Translations under genes and position numbers: made by a program
Notes under the pieces: generated by a model
Seen by the model: the letters and a program-made list of their open reading frames with translations, nothing else
What the model was told of the DNA's origin: nothing
The model's database searches: none
NCBI RefSeq assembly: GCF_040712315.1
Contig: NC_134013.1
Span: forward strand, 39,558,501-39,622,500
DNA: 64,000 nucleotides
From: Castanea sativa
Taxonomy: Eukaryota > Streptophyta > Magnoliopsida > Fagales > Fagaceae
Reading direction: 5' to 3'
Part shown: positions 23,789-34,500 of the stretch, piece by piece
Layout: each line of letters opens with the position of its first letter
How positions within the stretch are numbered: position 1 is the stretch's first letter

Positions 23789-24700
23789 GACATGACAAAT
23801 GACCTAAATAAAAAAATCATTTTTTACCACATCAATGGACACATGTACCGCCAAGTCAATTTTTTTTAAACCCAAACCAATTTTTTTTGTTTGATTAGAA
23901 AGTTTGCTGATTTTATTAAACAGGGCAAACCCAAATTATCTCCCTAAAATCCAAAATCCCTAATGGTGTGGACTATGGTGCCTTCTTCTTCTAGTGGCGC
24001 CTTCTCCTTCCAGCGGCGATCTTCGGGCAACGCATTCAAATGAGCAGCCATAAAAAAACCCACAAGAACAAACATAAGCATAAAAGAATAGCCACAAACA
24101 ATCTGAGCTCCAAACAAAAGTATTATATGAAATCATCATCTAAAACATATGATTGATGACAGATTGAGAACAAGTGACCAGTAGCAAAAATATTAAACAC
24201 CAAAATATCGAGGCAAGTCCTAATTTTGAAAATTTTCCAAGGTGACTATTCACATCAAAACGTTTGTCAAGGAGCCTTCTAAGTTCAGAGCCAAAATACC
24301 CCAAGGTGTCTCTCAGCTTCTAAGTTCAAAGCCAAAAAACCCCAAGTTTCTACTACTTCCCCCAAAATCCAAAATAATAATTTACCCTCTAAAAAAAATT
24401 GGGAGAGAGAGAGAGAGAGAGTTGAACCTTCTGCAGCTAAAGAGCAAACTCAGCCCCAGTCCTCGCTGCCAGACCTAGCCGTTGCCACCTGAAACATCTA
24501 TGTTAGCCGAGATAGTTAGGGCTCAAGGGTGTAAAATTGAACTTTGAGATATATATATATATATATATATATTTCCTGTTCATAAAACTTGACAAGCTGT
24601 ACATAATTTTTAGGAAGAAAATTGAACTTTGAGCTATATTTTATGGATTAAAATAATATTTTGGACCCTTTTTGGTTCGCCATACACTTCTATGTATTAA

Positions 24701-25065
24701 TGGCCTGTTTGGAAATTTAGAGAGGGAGGAGAGTAGAAGAGAGGAGAGTAGTTAGAAGAAGAGTAAAGGGAATGGTTTCCCTCTACCTTGTTTAGATGTT
24801 TTTAAAATTAGTAAGGGGGAAGAGAGTAATTAACCATTCCTCTTGTTTGGATGTTTTAAAAATTAGGATGGAAAGGAGAAGAAATTATTTAAATAGACAA
24901 ATTTACCCCTATTTGAAAAGGACTTGCAACATTGGTCTATGATTAATTTGTTAAATTAAAAAATTATTTAATCAACATTCTTTTTTTTTTTTTAATAAAA
25001 CGGTCAGAAATTTAATCAACATTCTCATTCCATCAAATACCACTAATAAAAGTATAAAATTACTC

Positions 25066-25125
<60 letters not shown>

Positions 25126-26070
25126 CTACTATTAGCTATTATAAAATAATTTTTATTACCTCAAAAAAATTATAATAAAAAAATAAAAAAACCTCCTCCA
25201 ATTTTCGATGTGATCAGGTCCAAATTATTCCTCGCGAAATGGCGCCATGAGATTCGATTGTGATCGGGTCGGTGATGAAACGCCGTTGCTGCCTCCGATT
25301 GAGATCGAGATTACATCAACGTCGTCCTTAACGGTAGCGTCGAAGGTGGAGAAAATATTGGATCGAAGCAACCTGAGTTCTTCCAGCAAACTTTGTACAC
25401 CGCCAAACGAGCTTTCGGAGCCACACTGTATCCGTCAGCGTCTCTCGGTGACCGATACTCGACCGTACCGTATCTTTGCTCGTTATCGAACCACCGACAC
25501 TCGCCGAAGCATCATGACCTTTTGAGAAAAACTTAGCTCCGATCAACTTCGGTTACAGTTTTGAATCGTGAATTTCTCTTCGATCAACTTCCGGCCGCAT
25601 CGCCTCGTTTGCAATTCTTCATTCGGTGCGGAAAAGTTCTTGCTCGGTCTCATTGCCGGTGGTTTGGTCGATGGGACTATTGATATCTGGAACCCTCTTG
25701 CTGTGATCCGGTAATTTTTGGTCTGGTTTGGTGAATTGTGTGAATTGAATTTAGCTGAGCTGGTTACATTGTTTGGGAATTTGTGAAATTTTCTCAGCAA
25801 ACAAACAAAGATTATTTATATAATTGGTTTGTAATTTTGTTAATTTAAAAAGGGTAAATTGGAGAATTCATTTGGTCAATAATTTATTTACTCTACTCTC
25901 CCTCCAAATCTCTCCAATTTGGAGGAATTAAAAATGAGGGGTTAGAGGTAGTTGAAACCCCTCCAAATCCCTCCTCCTCTTTCCTTAAAAAACTTCCAAA
26001 TAAGGTAATTGAATTACTCTCCCTCCCTTTACTCTACTCCCTCTCCTTGTTTAAACTTCCAAACAGGCCA
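24701..26070. mobile_element. Pack-type PIF/Harbinger-like element with a host gene fragment
   Basis: Termini TGGCCTGTTTGGAA and TTCCAAACAGGCCA are perfect inverted repeats. They extend inward as purine-rich and pyrimidine-rich arms of about 60 bp. TAA flanks both ends (24698-24700 and 26071-26073), the 3-bp TWA duplication of PIF/Harbinger. The 1370-bp interior has a less AT-rich stretch (25240-25720) with a SEC31-like piece and a (TA)n run at 25068-25120. No transposase is present. Confidence 0.78.
25575..25710 (+). pseudogene. SEC31-like exon fragment captured in a transposon
   Basis: The plus frame reads FRPHRLVCNSSFGAEKFLLG, then LIAGGLVDGTIDIWNPL, ending at a GT donor at 25711. LGLIAGGLVDG-IDIWNPL is the hallmark of the first WD40 repeats of SEC31, the COPII outer-coat subunit of ER-to-Golgi vesicles. 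Only this exon piece exists. Upstream in the same element (25247-25525) lies an open frame of no recognised family. Flanking inverted repeats show that the piece moved with a transposon, so no function is claimed. Confidence 0.6.
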
Positions 26071-26364
26071 TAAGTTTAAGCCACATTATAAGAAAGGGAA
26101 CCTTAAGATCCCCACTAAAATTAGTCACCAGCTACCAACTGTATTTCCGTTGAGACCAAGGGATGAGCATATGTGAGACAGAGGGACTTTAATTTTTTTC
26201 CCTAAGCCTAGTCTCCGTTAGAACTACAATTTATTAATTTATTTTTAAATATTTTAATATGATGTGGCTGTACAGTTGGCAATTGATGTGATTGGTAAAT
26301 TAATTTTTTATTATTCTGTTTGATACATCAGATTTTTTTCATCCAATAGATAACGAGAGGTGCT

Positions 26365-26535
26365 ACGTCCACAACATTTTTACAATATTTTTACAACAAA
26401 TCATAGGTGGTTAGTTGTTATTGGTTCAAATTTGAACCTAACACTAAGATTACTTTTTTGCCCCAACAATAACAACCAGTAACATCCTGCCACTTAGGAT
26501 TTGTTGTAAAAATGTTGTAAAAATGTTGTGGACAT
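26365..26535. mobile_element. MITE of the TCCACAACA family, best-preserved copy
   Basis: The ends ACGTCCACAACATTTTTACA and TGTAAAAATGTTGTGGACAT are near-perfect inverted repeats of about 45 bp around a short centre. It lies inside the MULE-like element near its right end. Confidence 0.7.
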
Positions 26536-27383
26536 ATTATTTCTCATAGATAACAGCAGGAACTAAATTAACATGACACTGAAAGTTTAAGGACCAAATT
26601 GACTCAATTAAGAGGTTAGAGACTCAATTGAAATATGGTGTAAAAGAGAGGGACCAAATACGTAATTTACTCTTTTATTTTTAAACTTCCATGTTTGAAG
26701 GATCTCCACTTTTTATGATAATAAATATTAATGTCTTTTTCTTTATCAAGTTAATGCATGTCTGTTTAGGCAATATTTTTTTTGAAATTATTTTACTAAT
26801 TTAGTGATTTACATTAATGTGAAAAATTAAATTCAATAATTTATTTATTGTCTGAGTATTGATTGTTTTAATTTGATCTGAGTATATTTGTTTCTTCTCT
26901 CTTGCGTGCGTGCTTTGTGCCCAATGATGGATTTTTTTTTTTTCAAAATAACATCAATTTCCAAACAATTTTGTTAGTTAGTACATTTTCAAAACTATTT
27001 AAGAAATTAACATATTGAATATATCTCTTGATTCATCCATTACCCATTCATTTAAAATCTATATTATCAGATAATTAGGTCATAAATTTAATCTATCTAT
27101 ACTTTTTGAGTAAACTTCAGTGAAGATGCATGGTTCATAGATATTTCTATGGTCTTATTACTAAATGGTATATCTTCTACACTATGATCTTTGTATTTTG
27201 AGCAGCAAGTCATAAATGATACATATTTGTTCAAAAGCTAGAAATATTTTGTTAAATTCTCTGAAGCATTCTTTGTGCTTCTTGTTTTTATCTTTTTCTT
27301 CCCTACTAATGATAAGAGTTTTGATATTTTCACCCATGTGTTTTTTCATCTGTAACTTTTTATTTGCTTTTCTTGAGCACCAG

Positions 27384-27552
27384 ATTTGGAGAAAGTGCAG
27401 GGGAGGCCACTGAGGATGTGCTTGCAACTGCAGGGCACTGTGCTGGCACTGCTTGGAATATATTCAAGATTCGGAAGGCCATCAATCCAGCATCATCTGT
27501 CTCCACGGGAGTATTGAATTATGCTGCAAAGGACAGCAAAGGAAAATCTTAA
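27384..27552 (+). pseudogene. Isolated last exon of an ERD7/senescence-domain gene
   Basis: After an AG acceptor (27382-27383, preceded by a pyrimidine-rich tract) the frame reads [20 protein letters not shown], then [17 protein letters not shown], and closes at TAA 27550-27552. This is the C-terminal end of the plant senescence domain found in ERD7-type proteins, lipid-droplet and membrane-associated proteins of stress and ageing responses. The exon is intact, but I find no upstream exons in 22000-27380. It lies within the apparent hAT composite. It may be a captured exon or the tail of a gene whose other exons were displaced, so no intact protein is predicted. Confidence 0.65.
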
Positions 27553-29160
27553 GGGTCAATTGCACGGATTTATTTAACCAAGTTGGAAAGATAATTATCA
27601 CTAGTTTGCATATGTCTCTTAAAACTATGTAAGTGCCCAAAAGATCACTTTCACCATATGCTAGGAAGCAGTAATGCTTTTCCATATGGTGGTTATTTGT
27701 GCATTTGTGCCCCTTGTTCTTGACATGGTTTATCGAGCTAGCCATCATACAGACTCTTAACAAGGGGGTTCCCCAAGAATTTGCAACTAAAACATGTTAA
27801 TTAAACATGTTTAATCTACCCGCACATGTGAATGTAAGTATGTAACTAGGCCAATGACGAGCAAGTGCAAACTCTTCACACAAAGTGTTCAGGCTATTGA
27901 GGAGAAGTTTTCTGACATCAAAAATCAATTTGGAGCGTCGTACGATTCCATCTGATTCTTGTAAATGCACTTTGCAGTTTACATATAAGAAGTTCATTCT
28001 ACGACAGATGCTGATTGCTGAACAAGGAGGCGGTCCCCTTGTCCATTACAAGAAATAAAAGCAATGTGTCATTAGCTTATATGGTACTTACGTGCTTAAA
28101 CCATCTGCAGGTCTTGTGCTTAAAACGAGAGAAGGCATAATGTTTGCTTGAGCAAATGGCTGCCTTAACGTGTGGTAGCTAGGGGTTCATGAATATCAGA
28201 AACTTTGATGGCATGGATAGAGGTGCATGAATAACCAAAAAGTAATGGCATGGTAAATAGCACTCTAATTTGATCTTTGATTAGTATATTTTGATACATC
28301 AGTTGGCTTCATAAGTCATGCCATAAGTCTTCTACAAGCTGAGAAAGTCGAACTTGAATTGTTCTTTTTTATTTGTTGATAGAAAAATAGTTCTGCATTT
28401 TATTTATATATAAAAGGACAATGATCTGGATCTTCTTATTACTGGGTGACAATTTAAGCGATCATCCATTTTTATAATAACTAATTGCAAACCCACATGA
28501 GACATAAGAATATATGATTACTTTGTAATTGTAGTATGATGTATAATTTGTACTCTCTAAAAATTAAAAAATTTCTAAAATTATTTTTTATCTATCCATC
28601 TTTATATATATATATATCATTTTAGTATTTGGTGTGTTTGATTGAAATTATTTCTTTTTGAGGTAGTCCATATTTTTCTAAATTATATTATGGTGGGTTT
28701 TTTTTTTTTTTTTTACACAACTAAACTCTTTAAGTTTCAAATATATTATTCAAATTTCTCATTTCTTGAATGAGATATCGTAATAATCAAAACTCATCAC
28801 AAAATCACACTTGATATTACTTAAATAGTTGAGAAACAGATTCAAATACATAGCAAGATTGTATTTTGATATAAATTTTAATTTTCACTTTCAAAATAAC
28901 TGAGTATTATGTCAAACAAAAATTAAAAAAAAGCTATAAGATGGAGAGAAAATGCTTGTGATGAAGAACTAAAAAACACACACAAAATCGTATGTTAACC
29001 CAAAATAGTGTTATAAAAAAAAAAATACAATGATTCATCATCCTAAAGTTATGTTGCAAGAAAGAATATATAATCGAGAAAAAGAATAATCATCTTTTTT
29101 TCGGAAAAGGGAATAATCATAATTTCGTGCTTGTCTGATACATTACGTGTGTATTTGGTT
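27553..29160. other. Downstream of the ERD7 exon, no gene seen
   Basis: The first few hundred bases may be the former 3' untranslated region. Open frames here are short and unrelated to known families. From 28570 on the sequence is very AT-rich. Confidence 0.45.
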
Positions 29161-29349
29161 TTTTAAATTTTATTTTAAGATCAGTCGGGTCGGGTTGGAC
29201 CCGAAACCAACCCGAACCCAAGGCTAACTCGAATATTGGACCCAAACCCGACCCAAGCATCCATCCAACCCCCCCAAGACCCTTCAGGTTGGGTCGAGTC
29301 GGTCAGGTTTGTTGGGTTGGCCGAGTCTATGCTTAGCCCTAGTTCTAAC

Positions 29350-31409
29350 ACAAAAGCACACTACAACTCCACTCAAAAGTTATGACAAAGATGGACCTAG
29401 GCAGTGGCCCGAGGCCCATTGGGTCCATTTTTTTTATTTTTATATAGTTATTATATGTTTAGTTTTTGTAGTTGGGCTCCCCTTCCAAAACCTTAGGTCT
29501 CCTCCTCAATAAGCCTAGTTAACCTCATCCAAATAACAAAAAAATAAGATAAAAACATTCACAATGGTGATTGTACTTTAGCAAAAAAAAAAAAAAAACT
29601 ATTTTGCCACCAAAGAACATAAAAATCATGTGTTATTGGAGAAAAAGTTAATTTTTTTACAACTACAGTAAATTGGTATAAATACTAGTTGACTTTAACA
29701 AGTTGTTAAAAATAAAATACAATATTTATTAAGATTATATCTCTTCCTTCAATTAAAAAACTCAAATTCTCTCTCTTTCTTTACTATTTTAATGAGTTGT
29801 TTATATTATTTTAGATAAAGTAATAAAAAAAAAACCTTTGATATTTAATGTTTTGTAAAAGTGAGGTGAAAAAATAAATAAAGTAATTTTTTTAAGTGCT
29901 AAAAGCTAAAATTTTTAGTACCACCACTGTGAATGCTCTAACTTCAACAAAAAAAGAAATCATAGCTAGTCTAGTATTAAAAAAACATTATTTTGTTTTT
30001 GTTTTTGTTGGTAAATGATTGCATCTTAATGTATTTAGAAACAACGATTTTGAGTATTTATAATTTTTGTAATATTATATGGATGCCATTTGGATTTTTT
30101 TTTTTCTTTTATACTCTGACTCTGTTAGCTTAAAATCCTGAGTCTATCCCTAAGTCATGATAACTTTTAAAGAGAGGTAAGGTAATTTATATTAAACACA
30201 ACACACTCTCTTAGGTAATGTAAAACAATTATCCATTATTTTTTTTGAAAAACAAACACAAACACACATAAAAAGTGAGAAAAGGGTACATAATCCACAC
30301 TACATAGCCATCACCTGACCACTACTAAACCTGCCACTACCTTTTTCATAATCCTCTATTAGTTTTTTTAATGAAAAAAGTACAAGTTTTTCATTACAAA
30401 CAATAATAATAGTAGGACTTAAGATAATGGAGTTGAGTTTAGTATTTTATACATATCTCTAATGAGTAACGAGTAAGCCATTTTTCTCAATTCACATCTT
30501 AGATTAGCAAGAGAGGGAGAAGTGTAACATGTTTAAAAACAAAAAACACAAAGAGAACGTAAAAGTTGTTTTTTTGGTAGAACATAAAAGTTTACTCACG
30601 GAGCTTTTTCAACTATAATTGAAATTTAATTTTTCAATATCACAAGTTCAACATTTTAAATTTGAAATAAAATTCATCTTAGTAGGGAGAGTCATATATT
30701 TAAAACTTAAATAATTATTAAAAATAAAACACAACACTAATCCATAATGCCTCAATCCCTCTAATAATATTTTTTCTCCTCAATGTCTTGATTTTTTTTT
30801 TTTTTTTCAAACTTTCAAATTCCCATACTCTGAAACTTTTAAATAATTAGAAGAATAGGAAAAGAAAATTTAATTTTACCTAATTTTTCTAAAAACAATT
30901 AAGATAATGAGGTGGTATAAAACTTTCCATATGATTGCTATACTTTTTAACACTTTTACAATGATTTATTTTTTCAATTTATTTTAAATACTCAAATTAT
31001 ATGTTAAACTTAATGCACTTAGATTAATCTTTTGAATTATTGCTGAAATCTTATCTTTTGGCTCCGCCACTGACTCGTACCCTCCTCTCTGCTTCTTCTT
31101 CTGGCCTCCGCGTTACATAGCTTCTTCTTCTCACGGTTTTACTTTCTGCATCTTTCTTCTCCTCTGTTTACAGAAATCTTGTCTGCCTTTTTCTCTCTTT
31201 CTTTTTGACTGTTGGGAAAATGTGATAGAGATATTTGCGTGTCTCAAAGCATGTCCACGTGATTGCTTTTAATTTTTTGAAATTTGAGCAATAAATAGTC
31301 AACTTTTGTTATTTCTTTCTTTATTATCCTTCTTATTTTATTTTATTTTTGGTTGGGTGGAGTGTTATCCTTTTCAATTATCCAAGTATATGTATTAAAC
31401 TATCAATTA
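29350..31409. other. Intergenic, no gene seen
   Basis: AT-rich sequence with many poly-A and poly-T runs. GGCAGTGGCCCGAGGCC near 29400 and GGCTCCGCCACTG near 31060 could be decayed ends of one inverted-repeat transposon, but I found no target duplication. Confidence 0.4.
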
Positions 31410-33011
31410 TTATAAGGTAATCTCCCCACTATTTAAGGGAATTTCGCCTCCTCGCATGTTTGCTGACTTCCCTATGGTATCTGTTTTGATAGATTCCGAT
31501 ACAAGAAGATGGAAAGCTAATTTAATAAGAGTTTTGTTCCTGCCTTTTGAAGCTAGCATAATTCTCAACATTCCCTTAAGCCAGAATCTACCTGAGGACA
31601 AAGTAATTTGGGCTGGCAACTACATTGCAAACTTCACTGTCAAGGGTGCTTACTACATTGCTCTTAAAGTTTTGGAAACTAAGGAAACGGGAGAAAGCTT
31701 TAATGGGGATCCCAGAATACCATTATGGAGGAGGCTTTGGCACCTTAAGATTCCAGCAAAGACCAGAATATTTGCTTAGCGTGCTTGCATGAATGCTCTG
31801 CCCACAAAACTTGACTTAAGCAAAAGAGAAGTAAATAAAAATGTGTCGTGCCCCATCTGTGATGACGAATTTGAAACCATCTCACACTCCCATCTCTCAT
31901 GTGAGCTATGAAGCACGGGTGCGTTTCGGGATTCGAGTGCGGGTACGGGTGCGGGTGCGGGTGCGGCGATTAAAAAATTATTAAAAATATTTTTATTTAT
32001 ATTTTTAATATATTGCTAAATATATTTTTTTCACATTATATAAATATATACCAAATTTAAGAGCAATAGTAAATAATAACTAGAATACAGAGAATGGGAG
32101 AGAGCCTAGCTGAAGAGTGAAGGCAGAGAGTGGGAGAGAGGCGCAAGAAAAATGAAGAGGGAGAGGGCTGGGTCTTGGTTTTTTTCCAAACGGTGCGTTT
32201 GCACCTTTTTTTTTTTTTTTTCGGCCAAGTTAAACGGTTACGCACCTGTTGTTGTTGTTGTTTTTTTTTTGAATTTCGGCCGGTATCGGTTTGCGCCAGA
32301 TACAGATCGATTCGGGCCGAATCGGCCCGATTTCGCGCGCGTTGGCCCGAATCGGTGCCGTATCGGCGCGAATCGCGCCGAAAAAATTATTTTTTTAATG
32401 CCCGACGCGACACGGACGCGCAGGCAGCGGCGTCGCCTGCGCGTCCCCGCGTCGGACGCGGGTGCGGCGGCCCAAATGCCACACCCGTGCTTCCCAGCAT
32501 GTGAGTATGCTAGACAGGTCTGGGATAACTGGTTTGAGAATCCAGTGAACATTTCTAGCAATAACAACGATATCTCAGATGTTGCTATGAGAATTGTGTC
32601 TGAAGGAACAACCTAAGATCTTGAAACCTTCTTTTTGACTACTTGGTCCATCTGGTATAATAGAAACCAGAAATTTTTTGAAGACAGTTGCCACCTCCCC
32701 ACCCAAGTATGGAATTTTGCTAGAAGGCTTTCTTGCGACTTCAAAGAGGCATCTAATCTTTTTTGTGATAAGAAATCCTCATTGGAAGATGGATGGAGTC
32801 CCCCACCCTTGGGTATTTATAAAGTTAATGTGGATAGCGCTACCTTAAATGATGGTCGACCCTCCAGTATTGGAGTGATCATCAGAAACAGCAAAAGGAG
32901 AAACCATTGTTGCCCTTTGTATGCCCCTCCCTGGTGTGTACTCTAGCTTGGAGACTAAAGCCATTGTAGTTGAGAAAGGAGCTCTATTAGCCAAGGAAAG
33001 GGAGTTGTAGC
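31410..33011 (+). pseudogene. LINE zinc region and RNase H start
   Basis: Reads VSVLIDSDTRRWKANLI and IPLSQNLPEDKVIWAG from 31480, then WHLKIPAKTRIFA followed by an in-frame TAG, then CPICDDEFETISHSHLSCE up to 31905. After the hAT insertion it continues YARQVWDNWF at 32508, TTWSIWYNRNQ at 32640 and the RNase H strand KVNVDSA near 32825. It stops at KERELQ next to the LTR block. Frameshifts are present. This is the standard order for the end of a plant LINE polyprotein. Confidence 0.83.
31906..32497. mobile_element. CpG-rich hAT-type element, exact 8-bp TSD CATGTGAG
   Basis: CATGTGAG lies at 31898-31905 and 32498-32505. Ends are CTATGAAGCACGGGTGCG and CCACACCCGTGCTTCCCAG, inverted over GAAGCACGGGTG. 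Removing it restores the LINE reading SCEYARQVW without a gap. The left subterminal region repeats GGGTGCGGGTGC and the right part (32270-32470) is extremely CpG-rich with clustered CGAATCGG/CCGATTCG words. The two overlapping open frames across it are by-products of that composition. Confidence 0.88.
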
Positions 33012-33745
33012 TGTAGACACTTGATTTTGCACCCATGATTTAGTCAAAGAAGATGACTAGAGTGACCATTCATATACCCAAAATTCATGATTGCATTATA
33101 TGCATTAGTTCATTCATTGCATATCATAAAAATGATCTTAAGGTTCTAACGGTTGCGACGGTATGCCCGATTTTCAAATCAGACTGTCGGATTGAAAGAT
33201 ATCGCATGATCAAGTTTGCATAGTCTACATGCATTTTGTTTAGGTAGAACCAAACATGCATGATTAATTTGAATTAATTCTGATTAGCTAGAAAATTAAA
33301 ATTAATTAAATAATTTGTGATTGGTTGATAGTTAGTGTAAAAAATAAGCTTGCTTGCATGAGAATAAAGAGGATAATTAGATAACAACAAAATTATGGAT
33401 AATCAAGACTTTTTGGGAGTGTTTATCTACAAGATAATCACTGATGAAGAGACCTGAATCATCTAAAAAAGAGTTTAATTTTTAGAATACGGATTAAAAA
33501 TGCGTCTAAGTGCAAGTCCTAGCTAAAAAAATCTCAAAAAAGGAGTCCAAAATGGATTAGAACTCAAACACGGGTTCGGCACCCAAAAGCGCCATTCGGC
33601 ACTTTTGGAGTGCTGTTCGGCACAAACGCGGGCCATGGCCTAAGGGCACTTGGATTAAACTCATCATTTTTTATTTTTTAGAGATAAGGACGCGTTCCAG
33701 TTCGTATTCTAATCATTTAGCTTATTTTTTAAGCATCCTAGTCTC

Positions 33746-33753
33746 TATAAATA
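33746..33753 (+). promoter_or_regulatory. TATA box in LTR copy 1
   Basis: TATAAATA about 730 bp into the LTR, followed by a CT-rich stretch like a transcription start region. The equivalent in copy 3 is at 39153-39160. Copy 2 lacks it. Confidence 0.55.
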
Positions 33754-34189
33754 AAGGATGCCTCTCAGAATTCAACACACTTTTTCACGCTCTCTGACTC
33801 CCCTCTTTCTGGCTCTTTTATTCTTTTCTTTTCCCTCTTACGTTAAAGATGTTCTAGAGGCTCTAGTCTTGGGAATTTCTTTTCTGTAAGCAAAATATTT
33901 TAGGCTTCAAAGAGAACTAAATAAATTCATTTGAATCCTAAAATATCATTTCACAAATAAGAGAATGCTCATGCAAGAGGTAGTTTTTCTTTTCTTTTTC
34001 TGTTCCTTTCTATTAATTCTACTTGATATTGCATGAATAGGTTTGGGATGTTTTTATTATTTCTGATTATGTAATTGCCATGTGTTGTTGAAACTTTTCT
34101 TTAAATATGTTCTTGGTAGATTTTTGTTGTAATCTTTCTATTGAATCTCAAAATCTGCTAAATGTCAAAGATTTTTTAAAACTAAAAAC

Positions 34190-34490
34190 TGATCTGAATT
34201 TTTAAGATCTGATTTTCTAAATTAAAAACAGTTCTGTATTTTCATTAAATATAAATCTGACTTTTTTATTTCCCAAAAACTTATTTGTATTTTCATTAAA
34301 TACAGATTTGATTTTTTTTTTTTTTTTTTTTACATAGAGAAACTGATCTGTATTTTCATTAAACACAGATCTAATTTTTTTTTTTTACAAACAAAAACTA
34401 ATTTGTATTTTCATTAAATATAGATCTGATTTTTTTACACACAAAATTGATCTATATTTTCTTTAAATACAGATTTGATTTTTTTTTTAA
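34190..34490. repeat. Hairpin-unit array of LTR copy 1
   Basis: Repeated units with arms around a TCATT loop, such as CTGTATTTTCATTAAACACAG and variants, separated by T-rich spacers. One further unit (GATATGTATTT...AAATACATATC) lies past the nested LTR at about 36402-36430. Confidence 0.75.
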
Positions 34491-34500
34491 AAAAAAATAC

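Larger units (their letters stand above)
23142..26672. mobile_element. MULE-like non-autonomous element, 3.5 kb
   Basis: Long inverted ends: the left starts GGGTAAACTACGTATTTGG and goes on with TTGGTCCCTAAC words. The right, in reverse complement, reads GAGTAAATTACGTATTTGG with the same words. The 9-bp TTTTATTTT abuts both ends (23133-23141 and 26673-26681), fitting Mutator-like elements but low in complexity. Three smaller elements are nested inside. No transposase remains. Confidence 0.65.
22817..29341. mobile_element. Large hAT-type composite element (6.5 kb) with 8-bp TSD
   Basis: GTTCTAAC flanks both ends exactly (22809-22816 and 29342-29349), the length expected for hAT elements. Termini are TAGCACTAATATAGGGTC on the left and, in reverse complement, TAGGGCTAAGCATAGACTC on the right. 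Both subterminal regions (about 22830-22975 and 29165-29330) are crowded with GGGTTGGG/CCCGACCC words, unlike the AT-rich interior. No transposase is seen. The interior contains a MULE-like nest and an ERD7 exon. The alternative is two independent small elements with a chance 8-bp match, which I think is less likely. Confidence 0.6.

Noticed and set aside
23940..24500. Possible second captured gene in the MULE-like element
   Set aside because: The sequence has some codon-like stretches but I could not link any frame to a known family.
29400..31070. Possible 1.7-kb element with CAGTGGC ends
   Set aside because: The end similarity is short and no target duplication could be found.
32130..32616. 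Overlapping open frames on both strands, Arg/Ala rich
   Set aside because: They lie in the CpG-rich hAT element; open frames on both strands reflect base composition, not genes.
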